Below are positions 55,197-64,000 of a DNA stretch of 64,000 nucleotides, piece after piece. Source of the DNA: Dipteris shenzhenensis (lineage: Eukaryota > Polypodiophyta > Polypodiopsida > Gleicheniales). Where the stretch lies: assembly GCA_047967505.1 (NCBI GenBank), contig CM106540.1; one strand, 5' to 3'. Below the pieces are notes generated by a model, which was not told where the DNA came from, did not search any database, and saw only the letters and a program-made list of their open reading frames with translations. The position numbers and the translations under genes are program-made. Every line of letters starts with the position of its first letter. Positions within the stretch are counted from its first letter, which is position 1.

Positions 55197-57285
55197 TTAT
55201 AATCTCATAGACTCCTTTACTTCATATTGCATCTCAAGGACTCCTTGTTGAGCTTTCTGATTGCAAGCTCTTAGCCCTTCTTGCTCCTTTCTAGAATGGA
55301 GCTGGTTCCTTCCTATAGGGGCCTGGCCCCTCCCTTCATGCCGCTTCCTCTTTCCTTGATTTGAGCTTCCTAGTTGCATGCTTGGCTCTTCTTGCTCCTT
55401 TCCTGAAGGGGGTTGGTTTCTCCCTTTAGGCTCCTTTTCCTCACAGTCAAGCTCAATCTTGGCCTTCTTCAATTTAAGCTCCTTATCTTTAAGATCTTTT
55501 GCCCAAATGGCAAATTGAACTATAGCATCTACTTTCTCATTGTAGATAGTTGTAGCAGACAGGCACATTTGATCTATCCATGACCTGGGCAATGGCAAAT
55601 TGCATTCCCTACATAGCCATTTTGTATGCACAAACACTCCAAAGTGAAAAATGTGCACAGGATGGTAGCACATAGGCCATCGGATACATCAGTCTTCTAT
55701 GATGGGGGGTATGGTAGACCATGCATTTCGGACCCTGCTGCATAGCAGGATAGGCATCCAATTTAACTATTGTGGCCATCAATACCACAGTCTTGCTTTT
55801 TACATGATGAAGTTACTTCTTGATTCCCTCATCCTAAGGCTGTGGATGTTCTCCTCCATCTCCTCCACTTTTTGCTCACTCTGTGCAACAGCTTCATCTA
55901 AATCCCTCAGCATTTGTTGAAGCTACATAAATTATTGAAAAACATCTTCATGGGCTATTTCCAAGACTTTCACTCTAGTTTGGAAATCTCTCAGGACGAC
56001 GGACTGCTTTTCATAACTATCAAAAGCTAGGGCAAGCTCATGCAAACATCTATCCTAATCTTTTTGCAGGGTCTTGTAGCTTGCTCTTTGGACTTCCAAC
56101 AGTGTTTTGAAAAAACAACCCTCACCATGGTGGCTGCTGCAAATTGCTCCACTGTGGTGGCTGGTGGAACTTGCTCCACTATGGCTTCTCTCTGCATCCT
56201 TCCTGGCTTGGGGAGCTGCCTCGTTGTCTTCTCCACCCCAGCTTCTCTCTGCCCCATCCTTCCTACCCTTGAAGCTCTCTTGTAGTTCCTACATCACCTT
56301 TCTGGTTTCTACATTCTACCTTTTCAGCTCCTCCATTATCTGGTCTTTTTCAATGTTCAATGTGTTCTGCATGTTGTAGAGCCATTTGTAAAGACCCTCC
56401 TTTTCAATAGCTCTCTGATCTTCAAGATCCTTTTGCATCTTTTCTAGCTCCTTATCTGCCATGTCCCATCATTTATCACTTCTTTGAGCCTATCTTGGAG
56501 CTCCTTCATGCGCTTCTTTGCTTCTTCTCTTCTATGCCTTTCCATGTCAACCAATTTTGTAGCAGCCTCAGCTTGCTCTTATTCCTGCAAGGCCCTTGCT
56601 TGTGCCTCGTCTACCTTAGCTTTTGCACCTTCCTTAAGACTTTTCTCAAGTTGCACTAACTTTGCTGCATTGGTGGCTTTCTCTTGTAGAAAAGTCACCT
56701 TCTGAGACATCTACTTATTGTATTGCTCAAAAATCCCTTTGAGGGTAGATGCCATCAGGTGCATTGCAAATCTAATAGACTGAGATGACAATTGGGATTT
56801 GCCATCCATGCAATTGTTCAGGTTGGTTAACATGCTCTTGGAGATCTCCCTTGAGAAAGATACATCACGTCCTTTCAGTTGCTCTACTGCTACTTAAATG
56901 TGCCAAAACTTGCAGGTTCCTCTTGTATCAGGAAAGAAGTGAATTGTCTTCTTCAGCACATCTTGGAGGTCTTTTGGCAAGCTCAAAATCTTGACTCCAC
57001 TAGATCTTTACTAATCTGAGTGTTGGGGTATACATCTAGAATATCATGTCTCTTCCACTGCTTCTCAAAAAAGTGTGCTTCCAAATTGCCTCTAGAAATT
57101 CCTAGAGCATTTTCAATCACACTTTCATTGATGGTAATCTTTTGACCTTGATAGACTAGTTGCCCCTCCTTCATGTTCACCTCCTGTACCAACCTGGTGA
57201 AGTTTTGTAGAGCATCCAAATTGGGCTTTTGAACAACAATAGAGGAGCTCCCATATGTCACGATTTCAAGATCAGGGGGGGAGGA
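55197..57285 (-). pseudogene. Coiled-coil protein resembling plant-transposon-domain proteins, decayed
   Basis: Reading the minus strand from about 57285, NLDALQNFTRLVQEVNMKEG, LVYQGQKITINESVIENAL and FFEKQWKRHDILDVYPNTQ form an N-terminal domain. It recalls the 'putative plant transposon protein' domain by its pattern only. LPKDLQDVLKKTIHFFPDT and SREISKSMLTNLNNC follow. A long coiled coil comes next (QEKATNAAKLVQLEKSLKEG, ERHRREEAKKRMKELQDRL), broken by several stops and shifts. The C-terminal part has WIDQMCLSATTIYNEKVDA and a basic, Gln-rich tail ending at 55197. It is probably an element-encoded structural protein. Identity is uncertain. Confidence 0.45.
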
Positions 57286-57379
57286 GGGGCTCTCACACTA
57301 TGCTGCAGAGGGGGAGGAAAGATTGTGTAAGGAGCTCCGGGGCTATGCAGGGTCCATTATGAGAGGGGATAGAAGTTGC

Positions 57380-57620
57380 AGAAAGAGTGCAAGGGAGATA
57401 GAAATGGTCAAGAGGGATATAAGATGAAATAGTGAAGGAAGCGAAACAGTGGAGACTTGAGTTTGTAGTCCGATTGCAAGGGAGAAAGAAATTGTTGAGA
57501 GGGATAGAAGATGGAGCAGTGAAGGAAATGGAATAGTGGAGGCTTGAGATTGCAAGGGAGAACGAAACATTCGAGAGGGATAGAAGACAAAATGGTTAAG
57601 GGAATGGGAATAGTGGTTTG
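57380..57620. repeat. ~75-bp degenerate tandem repeat upstream of the coiled-coil gene
   Basis: Three units with GAGAGGGATAGAAGA and TAGTGGAGRCTTGAG words. On the minus strand this is a CT-rich leader, like the leaders of other element genes in the window. Confidence 0.65.
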
Positions 57621-58385
57621 TAGGCTGACTACACTATTAAGGTGAGAGCCACCACAGTGCTTGGCTCGAATTTTAAATAATTCAAGGAGGTAGTACTGAC
57701 TTGCATGGTAATGAATGATTAGAGGTGGTGGCATCTAAGATTCCCAACCACGTCTATGGTGGTGGCTAAGACCCACCAGGTTGGTAGTTAATTACTGACC
57801 ATCGCAGTGGCCTGTAATTACTCAACTTCTAGTTACCACCACCGGACTTGCATACATGATTACTATGAATGCAATAAATTACCAGTCACCGAGCTTGCAT
57901 GCTCAGGAGAGTACTAGAGTGCATGGTAATGAGGGATTAAAGATGTTTAGGCTTCATGATTTACTTTTGTGGGAATTATTGCCCAATGGTGGTGGCTGTC
58001 ATCAGCCACGTCTGTCATGGCTATGATTCTACCATGCCACCTCTCACTCACCACCATGCTTTAGCTTGCATGATCACTACGTGTGCAACAAAAATTACCA
58101 GTCATTGGGCTCGCATGCTCAGTAGAGAACTAGAGTGCATGGTAATGAGTGATTAGACATGGTAATGAGTGATTAGAGCTTCATGATTTACCTTTGTGGG
58201 AATTATTGCCCGATGGTGGTGGCTCTCATCAGCCATGTCTGTCATGGCTAAGATTCCACTGGGCTAGCAATTAATTACCAGCCACCAGAGTGGCACCACA
58301 TGGTGTCTTCTTCATGATTACCAGCCCATCCGGGGGATTCCATTATGATTGCCTACAATTAATATGGATGGAACCTCGGGCTCGA
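57621..58385. repeat. ~215-bp tandem duplication with CCACCA-rich words
   Basis: Two copies (about 57846-58048 and 58049-58265) share GAATTATTGCCCRATGGTGG, CATCAGCCAYGTCTGTCATG and GTGCATGGTAATGAG. In the second copy a ~20-bp piece (GACATGGTAATGAGTGATTA) is itself doubled near 58155. Confidence 0.8.
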
Positions 58386-58390
58386 GCCAC

Positions 58391-58402
58391 CGCATATATA
58401 TA
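58391..58402 (+). promoter_or_regulatory. Strong TATA-like box
   Basis: CATATATATAAG lies ~200 bp before the ORF at 58614. A CT-rich stretch with repeated TACTTTGCTCCACA lies between them. Confidence 0.45.
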
Positions 58403-58613
58403 AGATCCATGGCATTTGGCAATTTACTACGTTACTCTGATCTGCCCATGCTTTTCTACTTTGCTCCACATGCTCTGTTACTTTGCTCCACACCCCTCCT
58501 CTAGCTCGTTCTCACCCCTACTCTACTTTTTTCCATGCTCCCTCCTCCAACTCTCATCACTCATCTGCTGCTCACCCACTCATCTTTAGCATGCCTACTA
58601 CCACCCCCCCTCG

Positions 58614-58980
58614 ATGCTCTGTGATCCCAATGTTATCTACATTCTCATAGAAGGTGATTGCATTGCCCTCATCTGGAGTAGAAATGCTAGCATAGTGGAG
58701 ACCCTACATTCCCACAGTCGACGATTCCCCACACATCTGAATGTCTTCACCTTAGATGACATGCTCACAAAGGGCCTCTTTATGGTTATGTTGTATGGGC
58801 TCCCCCTAGATGTCAATGAAGGCCTCATTATTTTCAGAGCAGAGTACTCTCGACTTGCTAGGGGGCCGTAATCTGAGTCCTGGCAATGTGCATGATCTTC
58901 GGTCTCTCCATCGTATCCTCCTTTGTCTCCCTAAAAATTTTTAATGCATTGACAAGCTAGACTGGTGGAAAATTGAGTTG
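58614..58980 (+). pseudogene. Small unknown ORF, frameshifted after 85 codons
   Basis: The ATG frame MLCDPNVIYILIEGDCIALI ... VNEGLIIFRAEYSRLARGP* ends at 58871. At the G run just before the stop, a shift gives LLGGRNLSPGNVHDLRSLHR and, after one stop, DKLDWWKIELYKFLLAQTRL. This suggests a longer original protein. An upstream ATG at 58591 is in another frame. The family is not recognised. Confidence 0.4.
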
Positions 58981-59523
58981 TACAAATTCCTTCTTGCTCA
59001 AACAAGGCTCTCAGCAGCAATGGCTGAATGTAATCTTTTGGGCTCTCAAATGATCTTTTGGCTCACTAGATGTAATGTTTTGGTCTCTAAGGCATTTATG
59101 TAATCTCTTTTTGTTCAATTTGAGGCTCTCGGTATGCACTATTGTTAACTTTTATATTTGTATTTGAATGGTTATGGATGCTACATGTAATCTTTTGTCC
59201 TTTAAGGCTCTCAGCCATTGCCAAGTTTTTATAAACGTAAGATCCTCTATTCAATTTTTACTCAGTATAAGTTGATAATTTTTATATGACCTACTATTGG
59301 ATGTAGATGTACATTGTAATCTCTTTTGCTTAATTTTTACTCGATAATTTGTACTTTTTCCCTCATTTATATTTACTACGATAATATCTAAAATACTAAG
59401 ATAAAAGGACTACAATTTCCTTGGTTTATGACCAAAATAGTGCTAAAATAACTCCAATGACCCCACCGTTGTGGTTGCATGGAGACACATCTAGAAAAAT
59501 ACAATTAAACTTTCAGAAAATAT
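58981..59523. other. AT-rich spacer with repeated TGTAATCTTTTG phrases
   Basis: TGTAATCTYTTTG and GAGGCTCTC words recur through 59025-59330, probably the decayed 3' flank of the preceding ORF. No gene is seen. Confidence 0.45.
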
Positions 59524-59670
59524 AGTTGGCAATATGGCTCTTGAGGATTCCCCTCTAGGGGCAAGGCAACATGCATTATACAATATCTAGGATGCCACTG
59601 GATAGAAATGGCATGTCAATATGGCCCTTGCCCCAAAAGGCGACCCCTCAAGGGCCATATTGTCAATTGC
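59524..59670. mobile_element. ~147-bp MITE-like element with inverted ends
   Basis: The left end GTTGGCAATATGGCTCTTGA then CCCCTCTAGGGGCAAGG is the inverse of the right end CCTTGCCCC ... CCCCTCAAGGGCCATATTG. The right end alone also forms a hairpin (CAATATGGCCCTTG / CAAGGGCCATATTG). Confidence 0.65.
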
Positions 59671-59860
59671 ATTTTTCTTGGTTACACAATGGAATACATT
59701 TTCCTTGGTACGTAAATATATAACTCCAAGAACTAGTGCAGCAGCTTTCATAGATCTCCTTTTGTTTACCAACATGCTGGTCATCTCATAGACCTCCTCC
59801 TATAATACATAAAAGTAGGTAATGGAGCTATAACTTCAAGAACCAGCGTGGTGGTCTCCA

Positions 59861-60699
59861 TTAGGGGAGAATTGGGGTCTCAAAAGGGCCTCATAAGGAA
59901 TGGATTAGGGAATGCTTAGTGGGCTAATGCAAGGGGCTTGGAGGGTCCCAAAGAGGCCTAACCAGCCCAACCTAGGTGGGTTAAGCCCACATTTGAGCCC
60001 ACCTCTTCCCCCATCAATGAGGGGAGGGGGCCACTTTTTGAAATTTGAATTTCAAATTTTGAATCTCCCTCCCTCCCTCTCTCTCCCTCCCTCCCTCCCT
60101 CTCTCTCCCTCCCTCCTCCCTCCCTCCCTCCCTCCTCCTCCCTCTGCCTCTCCCTCCCTCCCTCTCCCTCCTCCACTCCCCTCCTCCATCTTTCTCCTCC
60201 TCCTCCCTCCTCCCTCTCCTCTCCTCCTCCTCCTTCTAGCTCCTCCTCCCTCCTTCCTCTTCCCTCCTTCTCTAATCGCCCAAGCTCCCTCTCCTCTGCT
60301 CCTCCCTCTTGCAGAATCTCTCCCCTCCTCCTCCCTCCTATAGCGTCCCTCCCCTCCTCCATCTTGCTCCTCCTCCTCCCTCCTCCCTCTCCCCTCTTCC
60401 CTCCTTTCTCTTCCCTCCTTCTCAGCCCGCCCAGACTCCCTCTCCTCTGCTCCTCCCTCTTGCATAATCTCTCCCCTCCTCCTCCCTCCTGTAGCATCTC
60501 TCCCCTCCTCCTCCCTTTTGCAACAGCTCCTTCCCTCCCTTCTACACCTATCGCTCTACTCTCCTCCTCCTCTTCCTCTTTCCCTCATCTTCTTCTCCTC
60601 CTCCCTCTTCCTTGCTACTCTCTCCCTCTCACTGCTCCATCTTTGCCAGCTCTCCCCTACATTTTAGCCTACATCATTGATACCTCTCTTTGAGTACTC
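59861..60699 (+). mobile_element. 5' region of the H3-carrying repeat family (copy E)
   Basis: It begins TTAGGGGAGAATTGGGGTCT, as at 27448. From 60066 to 60650 the plus strand is almost pure CCTCCCT/CTCCTCC, forming a long leader microsatellite with larger repeats (CTCTTGCAGAATCTCTCCCC and relatives). It leads straight to the ATG at 60700. Open frames through the CT tract are not genes. Confidence 0.55.
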
Positions 60700-63585
60700 A
60701 TGGCACCATTTGAGGACATATCCAACAAGTACCATGTGAACCTACAACTAGAGGTAGAATATGCAAGCACATGCTCTTTAGGATATAGCGAGGGATATAG
60801 TGCAACTCCTCAAAATGTGCTCCACAGTCTTCAATTGCAAGGGAAGAAGGATCTTGACCCTTGGGTGGATGGAAACTTGTATTCTTTAGACCTGCCACCC
60901 AAAAGATTCCTCCTTTTCATACAGTGCATGATGTTATTAGGTTTGTTTGCAAGGGACATGCTGGATTTCTTGGCTATTGCAATCGATTGAACCATTCTCA
61001 GACATTGGCTATGCAAGCAAGCGAGGTACAGAGAGCCCAAGCAGAAGAACTTGCACATTTGGGAAATATTACTATTGTGGCAATGCATAATAGTATGCAG
61101 GATCTCCAATTGTAAGACAAAGAACTCAATGACAAAGCACATGCATTGGACAGGAATTGGAAGAATCAATCCAAAAGCTTGCTGAAAGCAAACAAGATTT
61201 GGAAAGGTCTATCTATGGCCAAGCCCAACATGCTATGGAGAAGGAATGAGAGAAATTGATAGAATGAGTACAAAAGTTGAAGGGAACACCTTTGGGAGTG
61301 AAGGATAGGAAAAGACAATTGCAATCTATGGATGCATTGTCAACCAATAGTGGTGCCCAAAAGAGGAGAATACGAGCTACAAGATTAGTTCCCCAAATTT
61401 TCAATGAAATTTCTTACTCCAAAATATTTGTGGTGTTGCATTCTTTCCACTAAGACTCATTTGCACTCTACTTTAGGAATTTCATGAAGGATGTGATGGG
61501 AACAATGGAAATGGATGATAGTGATTTTTCATATGTTCTAGGAAGTTTAATAAAGCCAAGTGATGTCATGGAAGTGTTGAAAAGACCCTAGACAAAAAGG
61601 GCTACATAAACAAGTTGCTAGAGAGGTAATGAAGGATTTCAAGGGCCTCGTGCAAGCAAAGGAAGTGCTTGGAGCTTATGATGCTGCTGTTGTAAGTCGT
61701 GAAGCTTACAACTATGTTTGTAAAATTTTCAAGTCTGCTATGGAGAAAAGGTATAAGATATTTACAATTCCATTGCCAACACCGTGGTCTATAAGGCTTG
61801 CACATCAAGAAACAAACCAATGTGCTAGAGAAAAGCTTGGAGGATACCATTGTGTAAGTGGCACAATGACTTGGAAGAGAAAAGAAATCTGGCATCCAAA
61901 CATTTGAGATGAATGCTTTCAATAATGTTTACGTGGATGTAGAGAATTTGCAAAGAGCCATGGTCTAATTCTATGGGATGAGAGAATAAGTTAAGAGAAA
62001 CTCCCTCTTCATATTAAACTTTATTTCTTCTCATTTCTATATCCTTATTGTATTTCTCTTTCATTATATAGATGGCAATCTAGTGTTTGTTATAAAAATG
62101 GATGAAGCACAATTGGTAAAAGAGCACAGGCTAGAGAGGGTGAGCATTTGTATTATGAATGATGCCTTGCATTTTGCTCAAGGGGATGAGAAAGTTGAGC
62201 AGGGTTTCTCAGTCCACTCTGAGAAGGACATATGGTGGCTTGCAGCCTTTGAGACCCCAAAGGAGTGCCACAAGACATTGAAGTGGGTTTTAGAGAGAAC
62301 CGGCATCCCATCAATTATTCGAAGACAAGAGGCAAGGCAAACATTAATAGTGGATGGGCATGGAATGTTTCAAGTTGAATGGCATCTAGCTAGTGATTTG
62401 AAGACCCTCAAGTTCTTGTATGGTTGTGATACAGGTGCAGATGCAAAATGGACATGCTTGTATTGCACCCACTATCAGAAGATGCAAAAGGAAAGCCTAC
62501 AGTGGGAAAATGCCATCCTTTCTTGCAACCAAAGTGCAGCCCCTGATCATCACAAAAAGGATCCTAACTAGGACCCCATTCTACCAATTCCATTAGAGCA
62601 GGTAGACGTGTGTACTTTGCATACTAAACTATGTATACTTGATAAGTTACTCTATCTCCATCTAGTTTATGCTTGGAATTTGAGGCCACAGCAAGTATTT
62701 GCACAATGCATTGCAAAAGATGAAGAACTACTCTCACCAATGGGACTTCATGGAGGCAATGTGAAGCTTAAGTAGGACAAGAAACAATGAGGAAAGACAA
62801 AAAATCTTCCTGTTAAAGTGTCCATGGGTGGAGGAAAGGCAAGGAGACTCTTGTCCAACCACAATGCTGATAAAGAAAAACATACATTGGCTCAAAGCAC
62901 CCTAGGTTGGGAGTACTGGAAAGCTTTGTGTGAATGCACTACAAATCAAGCTTCACATCCACGAATTGCTACTTTGAGAGCAAAACTGTGGACAAATCTT
63001 GATGCATTTATAAAGTTGCTTAGACAAGGTCAAACAGATGAGCTTTATTATGAGAGATTCAGGATAGCATTGGAAGAATTCATGCCATTGATGGTAGAAG
63101 CATGGGGGGAGTCACATATTACACATTACATGGTAATCCTCCTTAGGTTGAAATTTTGTGCTTTAAACTTGAGTAAGTTTATGTTTCTAATACAATGTTT
63201 TTGTTTACAACATGTTCTTTACGCACATGCACCATGGTTTGTGGAGCAATGGGGCCCTCTGTCCATTTGAAATACTCAAGGAATGGAGAAATCACACTAC
63301 AGAGCAAAGGTAGCATACTTCAAGAATACAAGGCATGGGGGTGGTATCACACAAAGCAATGCACTACACAAAATGTTCGATTGGTTTTATAGATGTTTCG
63401 AGGCTAGGATTCTCAAGTGCCATCAGGTAGAGGTCTCAAGTCTCACAAAAGAGGTTCAACATGTCAAGAAGACAAGGAGATGTGCTACTTGGAAGTCCTC
63501 AAGAGGGAGCCAAGGGGTTGCACTTTGGTTGCAATGTAGAGTTAGACAGGGGAGGCATTGGGTCCTAAGAGAGCCCCAAATATAA
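60700..63585 (+). pseudogene. RAG1/Transib-like transposase candidate, frameshifted (copy E)
   Basis: ATG 60700 starts MAPFEDISNKYHVNLQLEVE. A shift near 60865 leads to VFFRPATQKIPPFHTVHDVI and a helical region. Several frames later, 62083-62571 reads MDEAQLVKEHRLERVSICIM, IVDGHGMFQVEWHLASDLKT then LKFLYGCDTGADAKWTCLYC. After one stop the same frame gives DPILPIPLEQVDVCTLHTKL, and then ATLRAKLWTNLDAFIKLL and ALEEFMPLMVEAW. An intron at about 63131-63205 precedes HVLYAHAPWFVEQWGPLSI, QGMEKSHYRAKVAYFKNTRH and GGG. The order (CxxC after the 'DLK' strand, a mid-protein xxDxLH-like helix, then H-P-GSL-EG-E-type ending) is that of RAG1/Transib-like DDE enzymes. This is a pattern match only, not a search result. 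Confidence 0.4.
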
Positions 63586-63829
63586 AATGTTTGATGAATA
63601 AAGTTAACACTATTTTGAGCCAATTATAGATTCCAAAATTCAAAAATTTGTTTGGAAATTGCAGAATTGCATGTGCAAAATGGCAAGGCAAAGGGGTGAG
63701 TGGGTTGGGAGGGAGGGTGGTGAAGATTAATTAGTACTGAACTGGTAATGACAAAAGACTGAGGGGGGAGGGGGTGCACTCAAAAACCCCTAATTTAAAA
63801 GAAAAACCCTAAAGTGCTTTAAAAAATCC

Positions 63830-63838
63830 TATATAAAG
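63830..63838 (+). promoter_or_regulatory. TATA box of the H3-like ORF (copy 2)
   Basis: TATATAAAG lies 39 bp before the ATG at 63869, as in copy 1. Confidence 0.55.
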
Positions 63839-63868
63839 CAATTCATAACCCTAAAATCCCTCATTTCT

Positions 63869-64000
63869 ATGGCATGAGTTAAACAAACTGCCAGACCCAC
63901 TGGATGCCGTTTAGACCCGTTTAGACGCTACCCATTGTCCTCCTCACAACTCCATGGCCTCTGAACACACTGCAAGCCCCAGTGGCCAAGAGGGCAATGA
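63869..64000 (+). pseudogene. Histone H3-like ORF, N-terminal end (copy 2, runs off the window)
   Basis: The ATG reads MA*VKQTARPTG. If the TGA is taken as a mutated CGA, the tail matches the H3 start ARTKQTAR better than copy 1 does. The 10-bp duplication then shifts the frame before ATGGCCTCTGAACACACTGC, the segment encoding MASEHT in copy 1. The histone fold, if present, lies beyond the window. Confidence 0.6.

Larger units (their letters stand above)
63497..64000 (+). repeat. ~0.5-kb direct repeat, copy 2 (pairs with 32382-32880)
   Basis: It is collinear with copy 1 from AGGGAGC(C/T)AAGGGGTT to the window end, including the GAATAAAGTTAACACTATTT stretch and the TATA box. The first ~90 bp are the 3' end of the transposase-like frame. 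It contains a private 10-bp duplication (GTTTAGACCC) near 63920. Confidence 0.9.

Noticed and set aside
59958-60497. Open frames rich in Pro/Ser/Leu (plus) or Glu/Gly/Arg (minus)
   Set aside because: They are products of a CCTCCCT microsatellite and its complement.

Overview
This is nuclear DNA of a land plant. GT-AG introns of roughly 55-110 bp, plant-type transposons (CACTA/EnSpm, Mutator-like, Ty1/copia, MITEs) and one plant-type FUSC/aromatic-acid-exporter gene all point that way. The repeat load and AT-rich spacers fit a large genome such as a fern, lycophyte or gymnosperm, but I cannot name the species. No tRNA, rRNA, CRISPR array or bacterial-type operon was seen. Apart from the exporter gene, nearly everything recognisable is transposable-element sequence in some state of decay.

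Layout. 0.2-5.5 kb: a decayed Ulp1/C48 protease-like gene, a small intact ORF behind a pyrimidine-rich leader, a SWIM zinc-finger fragment of a Mutator-type transposase, and an unknown minus-strand ORF. 5.5-8.2 kb: a decayed large ORF with a DGQHWAYA motif. 8.15-10.14 kb: a ~0.9-kb-arm inverted duplication of a CACTA 3' end. 10.4-13.26 kb: a CACTA TNP2 transposase broken by a MITE. 13.26-15.7 kb: a Ty1/copia remnant and a short LTR with a primer-binding site on the opposite strand. 16.7-20.9 kb: the FUSC-type exporter (3 exons, 941 aa), the best host gene. 22.1-23.2 kb: a tandem ~184-bp satellite whose units can fold as hairpins. 25.6-27.4, 29.3-32.4 and 39.5-48.1 kb: three copies of a second CACTA family marked by the 18-bp palindrome CGTCGCTATATAGCGACG. 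27.4-29.1, 32.4-34.0 and 59.9-64.0 kb: pieces of another repeat family that appears to carry a RAG1/Transib-like transposase and, just downstream, a divergent histone H3/CENH3-like ORF. The remaining spans hold decayed ORFs and tandem repeats.

How parts fit together. In the palindrome CACTA family the TNP2 transposase and a second ORF (Transposase_24-like) are transcribed divergently from a central palindrome array, and the same palindrome recurs just inside the CACTAC termini. The second ORF has a long intron or leader filled with a CTTATGC/GCATAAG satellite in all three copies. In the copy at 39.5-48.1 kb the second ORF is fully open and the TNP2 gene is nearly complete but cut off in DUF4218. 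The most unusual signal is the H3-like ORF: two copies ~31 kb apart share its promoter and tail, and one keeps a recognisable but frameshifted histone fold. One copy lies directly behind the transposase-like gene, so a mobile element may have captured and spread a histone gene.
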